A stretch of DNA of 64,000 nucleotides. Origin: Thermanaerothrix daxensis. Lineage in GTDB: Bacteria > Chloroflexota > Anaerolineae > Anaerolineales > Anaerolineaceae. The stretch covers positions 1 through 64,000 of the forward strand of contig NZ_LGKO01000006.1 in NCBI RefSeq assembly GCF_001306145.1, written 5' to 3'. This document shows, piece by piece, positions 43,501 through 51,270 of this stretch; within the stretch, counting starts at the first letter, position 1, and every line of letters begins with the position of its first letter. The translations under genes were made by a program, and so were the position numbers. The notes beneath the pieces were generated by a model that worked only from the letters and a program-made list of their open reading frames with translations, searched no databases and was not told the origin of the DNA.

Positions 43501-43807
43501 TCAGCAGCAACTGCGCGATTTCGACATCCTGGGGCGCTACGGCGGCGAGGAGTTTTTAATCGTGCTCCCCGAAGCCAATGCCGAGGCCGCGTTGGGGGTG
43601 GCCGAGCGCTTGCGCCGGGCCATTGCCGAGACGCCCTTCAACGGCGGAGATCGTTCCATCCAGATCACTCTCTCGCTCGGTGTGGTGGCCTTCACCCAGG
43701 ACCACCCCGACCTGAACGAATGGCTGAAGCAGGTGGATGCCGCGCTCTACCAGGCCAAAGAGCGCGGGCGCAACCAGGCCGTCTTGTGGAAGGGCCCTCT
43801 CGAATGA
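40580..43807 (+). CDS. membrane sensor diguanylate cyclase (Cache-HAMP-GAF-GGDEF)
   Basis: This 1075-residue protein makes c-di-GMP. A first membrane helix (about 25-46) is followed by an extracytoplasmic Cache-like domain (about 50-275) with the strand [24 protein letters not shown], then a second helix (about 280-300) and a HAMP segment. Three GAF-type regions follow at about 370-510, 590-735 and 755-895, separated by a coiled coil at about 510-590. The GGDEF domain (about 905-1070) shows [35 protein letters not shown] and the active site GGEEF. RDFD stands five residues before GGEEF, which is the RxxD inhibitory site, so product feedback is expected. Start and stop overlap the neighbouring genes by four bases each. 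Confidence 0.92.
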   Translation: [1075 protein letters not shown]

Positions 43808-45189
43808 TCCCCATCCTGCGCAATCAGCCCCACACCCTGCAGGTGCTGGGCGAGGCACGCGCCCAGGCCGTTGGCCGCATCCTGGGCGCGGCACTGCAGG
43901 CGGTCGAGCCGGCCCACGCTGTGCGGCAACACCTGGCGCGCCGCGGGGAGGTGCTCCTCGCCGCAGGCCGGACCTACGACCTGCGCCGTCTGCGCCATCT
44001 CTGGCTCATCGGCGCGGGCAAAGCCGCCGTGCCCATGGCTTGGGCCGTCGCCGAGGTGCTGGGCGAGGATCTCAGCGGCGGGCTGATCATCACCAAGTAC
44101 GGCCACGGCGGCCCGCTGGCCGCCTCCCTGCGCGCGCGGGGGGTGGTCACCCATGAGGCCGGTCATCCCCTGCCCGATGCTCACGGCGTGGCGGCCACGC
44201 ACACCCTGCTCGAGCACCTGGCCACCTGCAACGACCAGGACCTGGTCCTCCTCGTCCTCTCCGGCGGAGGGTCGGCCCTACTCACCGCCCCCGCCGAGGG
44301 CATCTCCCTGGAAGACCTGCAGCACCTGACCTCCCTGCTCCTGGCCTGCGGCGCCAGCATCCATGAGATCAACACCCTGCGCAAGCACCTGGATCGGGTC
44401 AAAGGCGGTGGGTTGGCCCGCCTGGCCGCCCCCGCTCACCTGCTGGTGCTCGTTCTCTCCGATGTGGTGGGCGATCCCCTCGATGTGATCGCCTCCGGCC
44501 CGGCCGTTCCCGATCCCACCACCTACGCCGATGCCCTGGCCATCCTGGAGCGCTACGGGCTCACCCCTCAGGTGCCTCCGGCCATTCTGGCGCACCTGCA
44601 ACGCGGTGCCGCCGGCGCCATCCCCGAAACCCCCAAACCCGGCGATCCGCTCTTTGAGCGCGTGCACACCCTCATCGTGGGCAACAACTACCAGGCCGCC
44701 CAGGCGGCGCTGACCCAGGCACGTTCCGAGGGCTTTCACGCCCTGCTCCTGACCACCCACCTGCAGGGCGAAGCCAGCCAGGCCGGGCGCTTCCTGGCCG
44801 CGCTGGCCCGTCAGGTGGCTACCACCGGCGAACCCCTGCCCCGCCCCGCTTGCCTGATCCTGGGCGGCGAAACCACGGTCACCCTGCGCGGCGATGGGCG
44901 CGGCGGGCGCAATCAGGAAGTGGCACTGGGTGCCGTTGCCGACCTGGCCGGCCTGGAGGAGGTTCTCCTGCTCACCCTGGCCACCGATGGCGGCGATGGA
45001 CCCACCGAAGCCGCAGGGGCCGTGGTCAGCGGAGCCAGCCTGGCCCGCGCCCAGGCGCTGGGGCTCAATCCCCACGCCTACCTGGCGCGCAACGACTCGC
45101 ACACCTTCTTTCATGCCCTGGACGACCTGCTCATCACCGGCCCTACCCAGACCAACGTCAACGACCTGGCTTTCCTGTTCGCCTTCTGA
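43804..45189 (+). CDS. glycerate 2-kinase (GckA/TtuD type)
   Basis: This 461-residue kinase of the DUF4147/MOFRL family phosphorylates D-glycerate at position 2. The N-terminal part has LWLIGAGKAAVPMAWAVAEVLG, the glycine-rich LVLLVLSGGGSALLTAPAEGISL and the segment IHEINTLRKHLDRVKGGGLARLA. The C-terminal MOFRL domain shows CLILGGETTVTLRGDGRGGRNQE and LATDGGDGPTEAAGAVV, with NDSHTFFHALDDLLITGPTQTNVND at the end. The ATG at 43804 overlaps the cyclase stop (ATGA); a longer frame upstream runs inside the cyclase gene and is not real. Why a glycerate kinase is coupled to a cyclase is unclear. Confidence 0.93.
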   Translation: MIPILRNQPHTLQVLGEARAQAVGRILGAALQAVEPAHAVRQHLARRGEVLLAAGRTYDLRRLRHLWLIGAGKAAVPMAWAVAEVLGEDLSGGLIITKYGHGGPLAASLRARGVVTHEAGHPLPDAHGVAATHTLLEHLATCNDQDLVLLVLSGGGSALLTAPAEGISLEDLQHLTSLLLACGASIHEINTLRKHLDRVKGGGLARLAAPAHLLVLVLSDVVGDPLDVIASGPAVPDPTTYADALAILERYGLTPQVPPAILAHLQRGAAGAIPETPKPGDPLFERVHTLIVGNNYQAAQAALTQARSEGFHALLLTTHLQGEASQAGRFLAALARQVATTGEPLPRPACLILGGETTVTLRGDGRGGRNQEVALGAVADLAGLEEVLLLTLATDGGDGPTEAAGAVVSGASLARAQALGLNPHAYLARNDSHTFFHALDDLLITGPTQTNVNDLAFLFAF

Positions 45190-45272
45190 ACCCCTTTCGA
45201 CCAACGGACAGCCCACCTGGCACGGGACTTGCATGCATGATACCCGGAGACACCACTTACCCCGGGGCGTGC

Positions 45273-45881
45273 ATGAACAGCCAAACCATTGATCGCTGGG
45301 TCAACTACTGGGTGCGCCTGATGGAGCAGGAAATTCAGGAAACTTCCTGGCACAGTCAACTGGCCAGCCGTCTGGCGCTGCGCCTGGGGCGCAAGTTTGG
45401 GCTGCAGGGAGAAGCCCTGCGCCACCTGCGCCGCGGCGCCCTGCTCCACGACATTGGCAAACTGGCCATCCCGCGCGCAATTCTCTACAAACCCGGCCCG
45501 CTCAATGCGGAGGAGTGGCGCCTGATGCGCCGCCATCCGCTTTACGCCTACGACTTTTTCGCCCCCCTGCCCGAACTCCATCCGGCGCTGGAAGTGGCTC
45601 TCTACCACCACGAAAAGTGGGACGGCAGTGGCTACCCCTTCGGCCTGGCCGGCGAGGCCATCCCCCTGGTCGCCCGCATCTTCGCCATTGTGGATGTATG
45701 GAATGCCCTGCGCTCCGACCGGCCCTACCGCCGCGCCTGGGGCGAAGCGGAGACACGCGCCTACCTCCTGGCCAACCGCGGCCGCCAGTTTGACCCCCAG
45801 GTGGTGGATGCCTTTTGGGAGATCCTCCAGCGCAACGGACGGGATCTAACCCCTACCCTGGCCCCCCAGCCCGCCGATTAA
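45273..45881 (+). CDS. stand-alone HD-GYP domain protein
   Basis: This 202-residue protein is little more than an HD-GYP phosphodiesterase domain, the class that hydrolyses c-di-GMP to GMP. The metal and signature motifs are intact: a His in SWHSQLASRL, ALLHDIGKLAIP, RRHPLYAYDFF, YHHEKWDGSGYP and VARIFAIVDVWNALRSDRPYR. There is no sensor or membrane domain. The first 15 residues could include an extra 12 if ATG 45237 is used; neither start has a good ribosome binding site. It follows the glycerate kinase by about 80 bases, in the same direction as the cyclase. Its domain is very like the C-terminus of the 1158-residue sensor at 51271-54747. Confidence 0.88.
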   Translation: MNSQTIDRWVNYWVRLMEQEIQETSWHSQLASRLALRLGRKFGLQGEALRHLRRGALLHDIGKLAIPRAILYKPGPLNAEEWRLMRRHPLYAYDFFAPLPELHPALEVALYHHEKWDGSGYPFGLAGEAIPLVARIFAIVDVWNALRSDRPYRRAWGEAETRAYLLANRGRQFDPQVVDAFWEILQRNGRDLTPTLAPQPAD

Positions 45882-45990
45882 TCCTTCCCCCGCCTCTCCC
45901 TTCAACCCCTCACGCCAAAAACACCCTTAACCTGCCCCGCGAAGAAAACCGCCTACACAGAGAGGGGGTTCCCGCTGCGATAAGGGGTGC

Positions 45991-45996
45991 TATACT
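45991..45996 (+). promoter_or_regulatory. -10 box of the LuxR/MalT-like gene
   Basis: TATACT lies 52 bases before the ATG at 46049. The start site would be near 46003, and GGGAGAAAAGG just before the ATG serves as the ribosome binding site. The -35 region is unclear. Confidence 0.45.
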
Positions 45997-46048
45997 AAAA
46001 GTGCACTCCGGCCCAACCATGGGGCCGTGCGGGCGGGAGAAAAGGCCC

Positions 46049-48859
46049 ATGTACCGCTTTTCCAACACCGGCCGTCCGTTAAGCCCATCCGAGCCGGGGG
46101 CGGCCCTTGCCACGTCCCCTCTGTCCTCCTTGCCCCTGCGCCGCGCCAAACTGCGCCCGCCCTGCCTGCGCCACGCCCGCATCCCCCGCCCACACCTGGT
46201 AGCCCAGATCCACACCGGCTTGCAGAAGGGGGTGGTGCTGCTCTCGGCCCCGCCGGGCTTCGGCAAGACCACTCTGCTGGCCGAGTGGGCAGAGACCTGG
46301 GCTCATCCCCTGGCCTGGCTGACCCTAGATGCCGAGGACAACGAGCCGATCCTCTTCCTGCGTTACCTGGGGGAGGCACTGCGCCAGGCCGGCCTGACGG
46401 ACCTGCCCACCGAAGCCGCCACCTGGACCCTCCACGGTCACCCGGCGGCCTTTGAAAGCGCCTTCATCACCCTGACCAACGCCCTCGAGGCTCTGAGCAC
46501 GCCGCTGGCCGTCGTGCTGGATGATTTTCACCTGCTCACCACCCCCCTTCTCCTCCGCGCGTTGGCCGACTGGATCGAGGAACTCCCCCCGCATCTCCAC
46601 CTGCTGCTTGCCACCCGCCACGACCCACCTCTGCCCCTGGCACGCTGGCGGGCGCGCGGTCTGCTAACCGAACTGCGCGCCACGGAGTTGCGCTTCAGCC
46701 CGCAGGAGGCACATGCCTTCCTCACCCAGGTCATGGGGCTGACCCTCACCGAGGTCGAGGTGGAGAGCCTGCTCCAGCGCACCGAGGGCTGGATTGCCGG
46801 CCTGCAACTGCTCGCCCTGAGCCGCGGCGCCCGGCCTCCCACCCCATCCCCCACCGGCGGGCATGACTACGTGCTGGATTTCATGCTCGAGGAGGTGCTC
46901 AATCATCAGCCAGCCGGGGTGCAGGATTTTCTTCTGCGCACCTCCATCCTGGAAACGCTCAGCCCCGCCCTGTGCGCCGCGCTGGCCCCCACCCCCATGG
47001 ACGCCGCCGAAGCCCAGGCCCTACTACACCGCCTGGAACATGCCAACCTCTTCCTGCAACCGCTGGATGCCGAGGGCACCTGCTACCGCTACCACCCCCT
47101 CTTTGCCGAAGCCCTGCGCCGCCGTCTGCAAGATACCCACCCGGCTCCCCTGCTGGCGGACCTGCACCGCCGTGCCAGCACCTGGCTGGAAACCCACGGC
47201 GATCTTCAACAGGCGCTGACCCACGCCCTGGCCAGCGGAGATGTGGCCTTTGTCGCCGCTTTCATGGCCCGCCAGGGCGAGGCTCTGCTCAAACACGGTC
47301 ACCTGCACCTTTTACTGCGCCACCTGCGCACTTTTCCCCCTGCCCTGCTCGAAGCCGAGCCGCGCCTGGCTCTGCTCTACGCCACCTGCCTGACCCTGGC
47401 GCTGGATCTGGAAAGTGCCGCCGCCTGGGCACGCGTCGCCGAACAGCACTTGCAGCAAGCGCCCACCCCCGAAATGCAGGGGCGGGTGTGGGCCGTGCAG
47501 TCCATGATTACCGCCCTGCGCGGCGAGGGCGAGCAAGCCCTCGCGCTGGCCCGCCGCGCGCTGGAAGTGCTCCCCCCCGAAGACGTTTTCTCACGCAGTT
47601 ACGTGGCTTTCAATCAGGCCCTGCACCACGCCCTGGCCGCCGAATTCCCCCGCGCCGAAGCGGCGCTCCGGGAGGCCATTGCCTTGGCAGAAACCGCCGG
47701 CAACTGGATGCTGATGATGATGGCGCGCTGTCACCTGGGGGAGGTGCAAGCCGCGCGTGGGCGGCTGGCACAAGCCCTGGAGACCTTCGAGCACGCCCTG
47801 GCCCTGACCACCGACCTGGCCCACGATCCGCTGGGCTTTCGCGGCGACCTGCACATCGAAATCGGCGAAATTCTCCTCAAACGCAACGAGTTAGCGGCGG
47901 CGCAAACCTACCTGGCACGCGGGCTGGAACTGTGCCAGCCCTGGCTGCCCACTTCCATTGCCCTGGAAGGCTACCTGCATCTGGCCCACCTGCGCCACTG
48001 CCTGGGCGACGTGGAGGGGGCGCAGGCAGCGCTCGAACGGGCGCACGCCATGGTCAGCCTGACCCAGAGCGAACTGGACGACCGCATCGTCCACCTCTAC
48101 CGCCTGCGCCTGGGCCTGCTACGGGGTGAGTGGGCGCCAGCGCTGGAATGGGCGCACCGCGAGGGCTGGCTGAGCGCCACAGGCCCCAACCTCACAGCCT
48201 GCGCCGAACCGCCCATCCTGGATTTGTACATCCGCCTGAACCTGGCCCGCCTGTGCCTCACCCTGGCCCGCGTCCAGGGCGAGCCCCTCCCGGCGGCACA
48301 GGCCCTGCAGATTCTAGAAATCTTGCTGCCACGCCTGGAACAGGCCGATTTTGTCGAAGCCCAAATTGAAGCCCACCTCCTGCGCGCACTGGCGCTGGAA
48401 CGCCTGGGGGAGCGCACCGACGCGCTGGCGGCGCTGAGCCACGCCCTGGCCCTGGCCGAGCCGGAAGGCTTCCGCCGCCCCTTCCTGGATGAGGGGCCGG
48501 CCCTGCTGCCTCTGCTGGGGCACTTGCAGAGCACACGGCGCCACCGCACCGCACCTTTCGCCCCACCCAGCCCGGCGTTCGTTCACCATCTAATGGAAGC
48601 CTTCACCACCCCCCCACACCCGGCGGAAGCCCCCGCACCCACCCCCGCCGCATCTGCCAAGGCGGCATTGCTCACCCCCCGCGAACGCGAAATCCTGCAT
48701 TTGGTGGCCCAGGGCTACTCCAACGGCGAGATTGCCCTGAGCCTGTGCCTGGCGCTCAACACGGTCAAGCGCCATCTGAACAACATCTACCTGAAACTGG
48801 GGGTACGCACGCGTACCCAGGCCGTAGCGCGCGCCCGCCGTCTGGGATTGCTGAACTAG
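46049..48859 (+). CDS. MalT/LAL-type LuxR-family ATPase regulator
   Basis: This 936-residue protein is a signal-transduction ATPase of the large LuxR (LAL/MalT) type. The N-terminal NTPase domain has the Walker A APPGFGKTTLLAEW (about residue 72) and Walker B VVLDDFHLL. A long helical middle region (about 430-840) has TPR-like pairs, for example WMLMMMARCHLGEVQAARGRLAQALETFEHALAL. The C-terminal LuxR helix-turn-helix begins LTPREREILHLVAQGYSN and includes LALNTVKRHLNNIYLKL. Such proteins oligomerise with ATP and an inducer to activate transcription. The target is unknown; neighbours are the HD-GYP gene and a convergent DUF1848 gene with which it shares an overlapping stop (CTAG). Confidence 0.92.
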   Translation: MYRFSNTGRPLSPSEPGAALATSPLSSLPLRRAKLRPPCLRHARIPRPHLVAQIHTGLQKGVVLLSAPPGFGKTTLLAEWAETWAHPLAWLTLDAEDNEPILFLRYLGEALRQAGLTDLPTEAATWTLHGHPAAFESAFITLTNALEALSTPLAVVLDDFHLLTTPLLLRALADWIEELPPHLHLLLATRHDPPLPLARWRARGLLTELRATELRFSPQEAHAFLTQVMGLTLTEVEVESLLQRTEGWIAGLQLLALSRGARPPTPSPTGGHDYVLDFMLEEVLNHQPAGVQDFLLRTSILETLSPALCAALAPTPMDAAEAQALLHRLEHANLFLQPLDAEGTCYRYHPLFAEALRRRLQDTHPAPLLADLHRRASTWLETHGDLQQALTHALASGDVAFVAAFMARQGEALLKHGHLHLLLRHLRTFPPALLEAEPRLALLYATCLTLALDLESAAAWARVAEQHLQQAPTPEMQGRVWAVQSMITALRGEGEQALALARRALEVLPPEDVFSRSYVAFNQALHHALAAEFPRAEAALREAIALAETAGNWMLMMMARCHLGEVQAARGRLAQALETFEHALALTTDLAHDPLGFRGDLHIEIGEILLKRNELAAAQTYLARGLELCQPWLPTSIALEGYLHLAHLRHCLGDVEGAQAALERAHAMVSLTQSELDDRIVHLYRLRLGLLRGEWAPALEWAHREGWLSATGPNLTACAEPPILDLYIRLNLARLCLTLARVQGEPLPAAQALQILEILLPRLEQADFVEAQIEAHLLRALALERLGERTDALAALSHALALAEPEGFRRPFLDEGPALLPLLGHLQSTRRHRTAPFAPPSPAFVHHLMEAFTTPPHPAEAPAPTPAASAKAALLTPREREILHLVAQGYSNGEIALSLCLALNTVKRHLNNIYLKLGVRTRTQAVARARRLGLLN

Positions 48860-49779
48860 CCCGCCCCAGACGGCTCTTCTGGGGATGACGGGATGTCGCA
48901 CCAGCCCACCAACGAGGGCGCATCGGGGTCGTGGGCCGCGTAGCGCCGCCCGGCTTGCTCAAAATTGCGCGTGGCGTAGCAGTACACACACCCAAAGCAG
49001 CAGGTGTCGTAAGCGCCGATGTCCTTGCTGATTACGCACCCGCACGCCTTACGCTGGTGGGGGTCCTTGCGGTGCGTCACCTCAATTCCGAAGACCTGAC
49101 GGATGTACGCATCATCCACGCACTTGCCCGGGCGGACGCCGTAAGGACTTAGATCGCGCTCCTCGGCGCAACTGACGATCTCCATGTCGTTACGGGTGGC
49201 CGTCTCCGCCAGCGTGCAGATCAGGCGCTCCCATTCGCCCGGGGGAAGGCGCTCGTCCATCAGCGGGTAGCCCACGCGCGCCAGGCGCCGTTCGGCGGGC
49301 GGGTAGCGGTCCACCAGGCTGATCACCACCCGCCGGGTCGCCCCACGTAGTGCCTGCGCAATGCGGGCAAAGGTGGCCAGGTGAAACGCCACATCGGTGT
49401 GGGGGGTGAGCACGATGGGATCGTAGCGCCAGATGACCTTCTGCGGCCCCACCCGCTCGGCCAGACGCCGGAAGGTGGTCAGCGCCTGGGGCAGGGGCGG
49501 GCAGCGCGGGTCCAGGGCACGCGGGTTCCCCAGCACGGTGTATTGGAAGTAGTAGCGCAATCCGCGCGCATCCAGTTCATCCAGGTAGGGCAGGAGCGGA
49601 ACCGGGTTGCGCGTCCAGAAGACGATGACCTCCACCGCCTCGGGTTGCAGCGAAACCCGACTGACCTGGCGGGGATTGAAGGGGTTGGGCACGGTGCAGA
49701 AGCCTGCCCGCACCCGGTTGATGAACCAGCGGGCGTAAAACGCCGGGATATCCGTGCGGCGGCTGGCGCTGATGATCAT
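48856..49779 (-). CDS. DUF1848 family protein with a Cys-rich Fe-S-like motif
   Basis: This 307-residue protein starts at ATG 49779 behind AGGAGGAGG. It opens with MIISASRRTDIPAFYARWF and continues with the family segments VIVFWTRNPVPLL, YYFQYTVLGNP and VIWRYDPIV. Near the C-terminus it has CGCVISKDIGAYDTC, then CFGCVYCYATRN, an arrangement of clustered cysteines likely to bind an Fe-S cluster. This is the DUF1848 family, whose fold and cysteines have suggested a relation to radical SAM proteins such as spore photoproduct lyase, but whose reaction is not known. The frame is open upstream of the chosen start, but without coding character. Confidence 0.82.
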   Translation of the reverse strand: MIISASRRTDIPAFYARWFINRVRAGFCTVPNPFNPRQVSRVSLQPEAVEVIVFWTRNPVPLLPYLDELDARGLRYYFQYTVLGNPRALDPRCPPLPQALTTFRRLAERVGPQKVIWRYDPIVLTPHTDVAFHLATFARIAQALRGATRRVVISLVDRYPPAERRLARVGYPLMDERLPPGEWERLICTLAETATRNDMEIVSCAEERDLSPYGVRPGKCVDDAYIRQVFGIEVTHRKDPHQRKACGCVISKDIGAYDTCCFGCVYCYATRNFEQAGRRYAAHDPDAPSLVGWCDIPSSPEEPSGAG

Positions 49780-50145
49780 CCCTCCTCCTGAGGGGCGCGG
49801 ACCGGCCCGCTCAGCCGGGCACACCCCGGGGCGGGAATGGGCGGCCACGGCCCCGCCCTCCATTGTAGCGCATCCTCTGCCTCCGTAATAAGGGTTTCCA
49901 AATCCGGCAGGATAAGAGCACTGGCGGCAGATTCCCATGCCGAAAAATGCCGCAACGCCGAAAATGGGTCCTAAAATCGCTAACCCTCACCTGAAAGGAG
50001 AGTCTAAAATAGAGCCGATAAGAACTCATCACATTCTGAAAAAGCGCTTTCCACAAAAAACTCGGTTGGATGAGGCGGGTCCGTAGTTAACAAGGTTTCC
50101 CTCATAAAACCAATGAACACTCATAACGAACCTGAGGAGGCATCG
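49780..50145. other. 366-base AT-richer gap upstream of the Rieske pseudogene
   Basis: The stretch from about 49870 is clearly richer in A and T than its surroundings. It holds TAAAAT-like boxes near 49974 and 50005 on the plus strand that may be promoter remnants for the Rieske gene. I find no convincing open frame with a ribosome binding site. The change in composition begins just upstream of the Rieske gene, which would suit a transferred segment. Confidence 0.35.
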
Positions 50146-51132
50146 GTGATTCGCAATCAGTGGTATGTCGTCCTGGAATCCAGTGAAGTGAAAGACCGCC
50201 CCATCGGCGTAACCCGCATGGGAGAAAAAATGGTCTTTTGGCGGGAGAAGAGCGGCCGGGTCCGGGCCGCCGTGGATCGCTGCCCGTACCGGGGGGTAGC
50301 CCTCAGCGCCGGAAAAGTCGTACAAGATCATCTGCAATGCCCGTTTCACGGGTTTGAATATGACGCCTCCGGCGCCTGCACACGGGTGCCGGCATACGGG
50401 CGCCACGGCGTCATTCCCCGCGCGCTGCGCTTAAGCACCTACCCGACTTACGAAGCGCACGGCTTCATCTGGATCTGGTGGGGAAACCCCGTCCCCCAGG
50501 ACCTGCAACCCCCCGAGTTCTTTGATAACCTGGATAGCAGTTATGAGTGGGCTTCGGCACAGGACCTGTGGAACGTGCATTACTCCCGGGTGGTCGAGAA
50601 CCAGTTAGATGTGATGCACCTGCCCTTCGTTCACCGCAACACAATCGGTCGCGGTAACCGCACCGTGGTGGACGGCCCGGTGGTCGTCTGGAAAGGCGAG
50701 CAGAGGTTCCGCATCTACGTATACAACCGCGTTGACGACGGCCGTCCTGCCAGGCGCGCCGCGGAACTGGCGCCGAAACCGGAAGGCAGCCAATATCTTG
50801 AATTCCTCTTCCCCAATTTATGGCAGAACTACATCACGGATAAAGTGAGCATTGTGGCGGCTTTCGTACCGGTGGATGAAGAACACACCCTCCTTTACCT
50901 GCGTTTCTACCAGCGCTTCAACCGCCTACCGGTCCTTGGCTGACTTACGGCCAAACTCGCCATGCTAATGAACCTCTACATCGCTCATGAGGATCGGCGG
51001 GTAGTGATCACCCATCAGCCTCAGGTCAGCGGTTTGAAGAGCGGTGAGATTCTCATCCACGGCGACCTGCCGATCATCGAATACCGGCGCAGGCGGGCCG
51101 AATTGCAAAGACAAGCCAAGGGTGGGCAGTGA
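50146..51132 (+). pseudogene. Rieske non-heme iron oxygenase, inactivated
   Basis: The frame codes for a 328-codon oxygenase of the pheophorbide a oxygenase/vanillate demethylase type. It begins at GTG 50146, five bases after AGGAGG, with MIRNQWYVVLESSEVKD. The Rieske centre should read C-x-H then C-x-x-H. Here it reads CPYRG at residues 46-50, with Tyr48 in place of the first His, then CPFHG. The mononuclear iron motif DVMHLPFVH is intact. At 50941-50943 an in-frame TGA (codon 266) ends the open frame. Beyond it the same frame continues with family-like sequence (NLYIAHEDRRVVITHQP, GDLPIIEYRRRR) to a TGA at 51130-51132. Both defects can arise by single C-to-T changes, so the gene is probably dead or dying. 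Confidence 0.85.
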
Positions 51133-51270
51133 ACCGACCTGCTCAGAAATGCCGGGCCGGGGCAGCCATTTCTCGCGCAAGAGTGCCATCCACGCAGTGA
51201 CGTGCCAGCGCATGGGACCGGACATCTCTTGAGCCGTTCCTTCTCCCCCGCCTTCAAGCATGCCCCACCC

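Noticed and set aside
43720-43803. Upstream extension of the glycerate kinase frame.
   Set aside because: It lies inside the GGDEF domain of the cyclase, and the ATGA overlap at 43804 gives a normal-length kinase.
50941-50943. The in-frame TGA of the Rieske gene as a selenocysteine codon.
   Set aside because: No clear bacterial SECIS hairpin follows, the position is not a redox site, and a metal ligand is also lost upstream, so a nonsense mutation is more likely.
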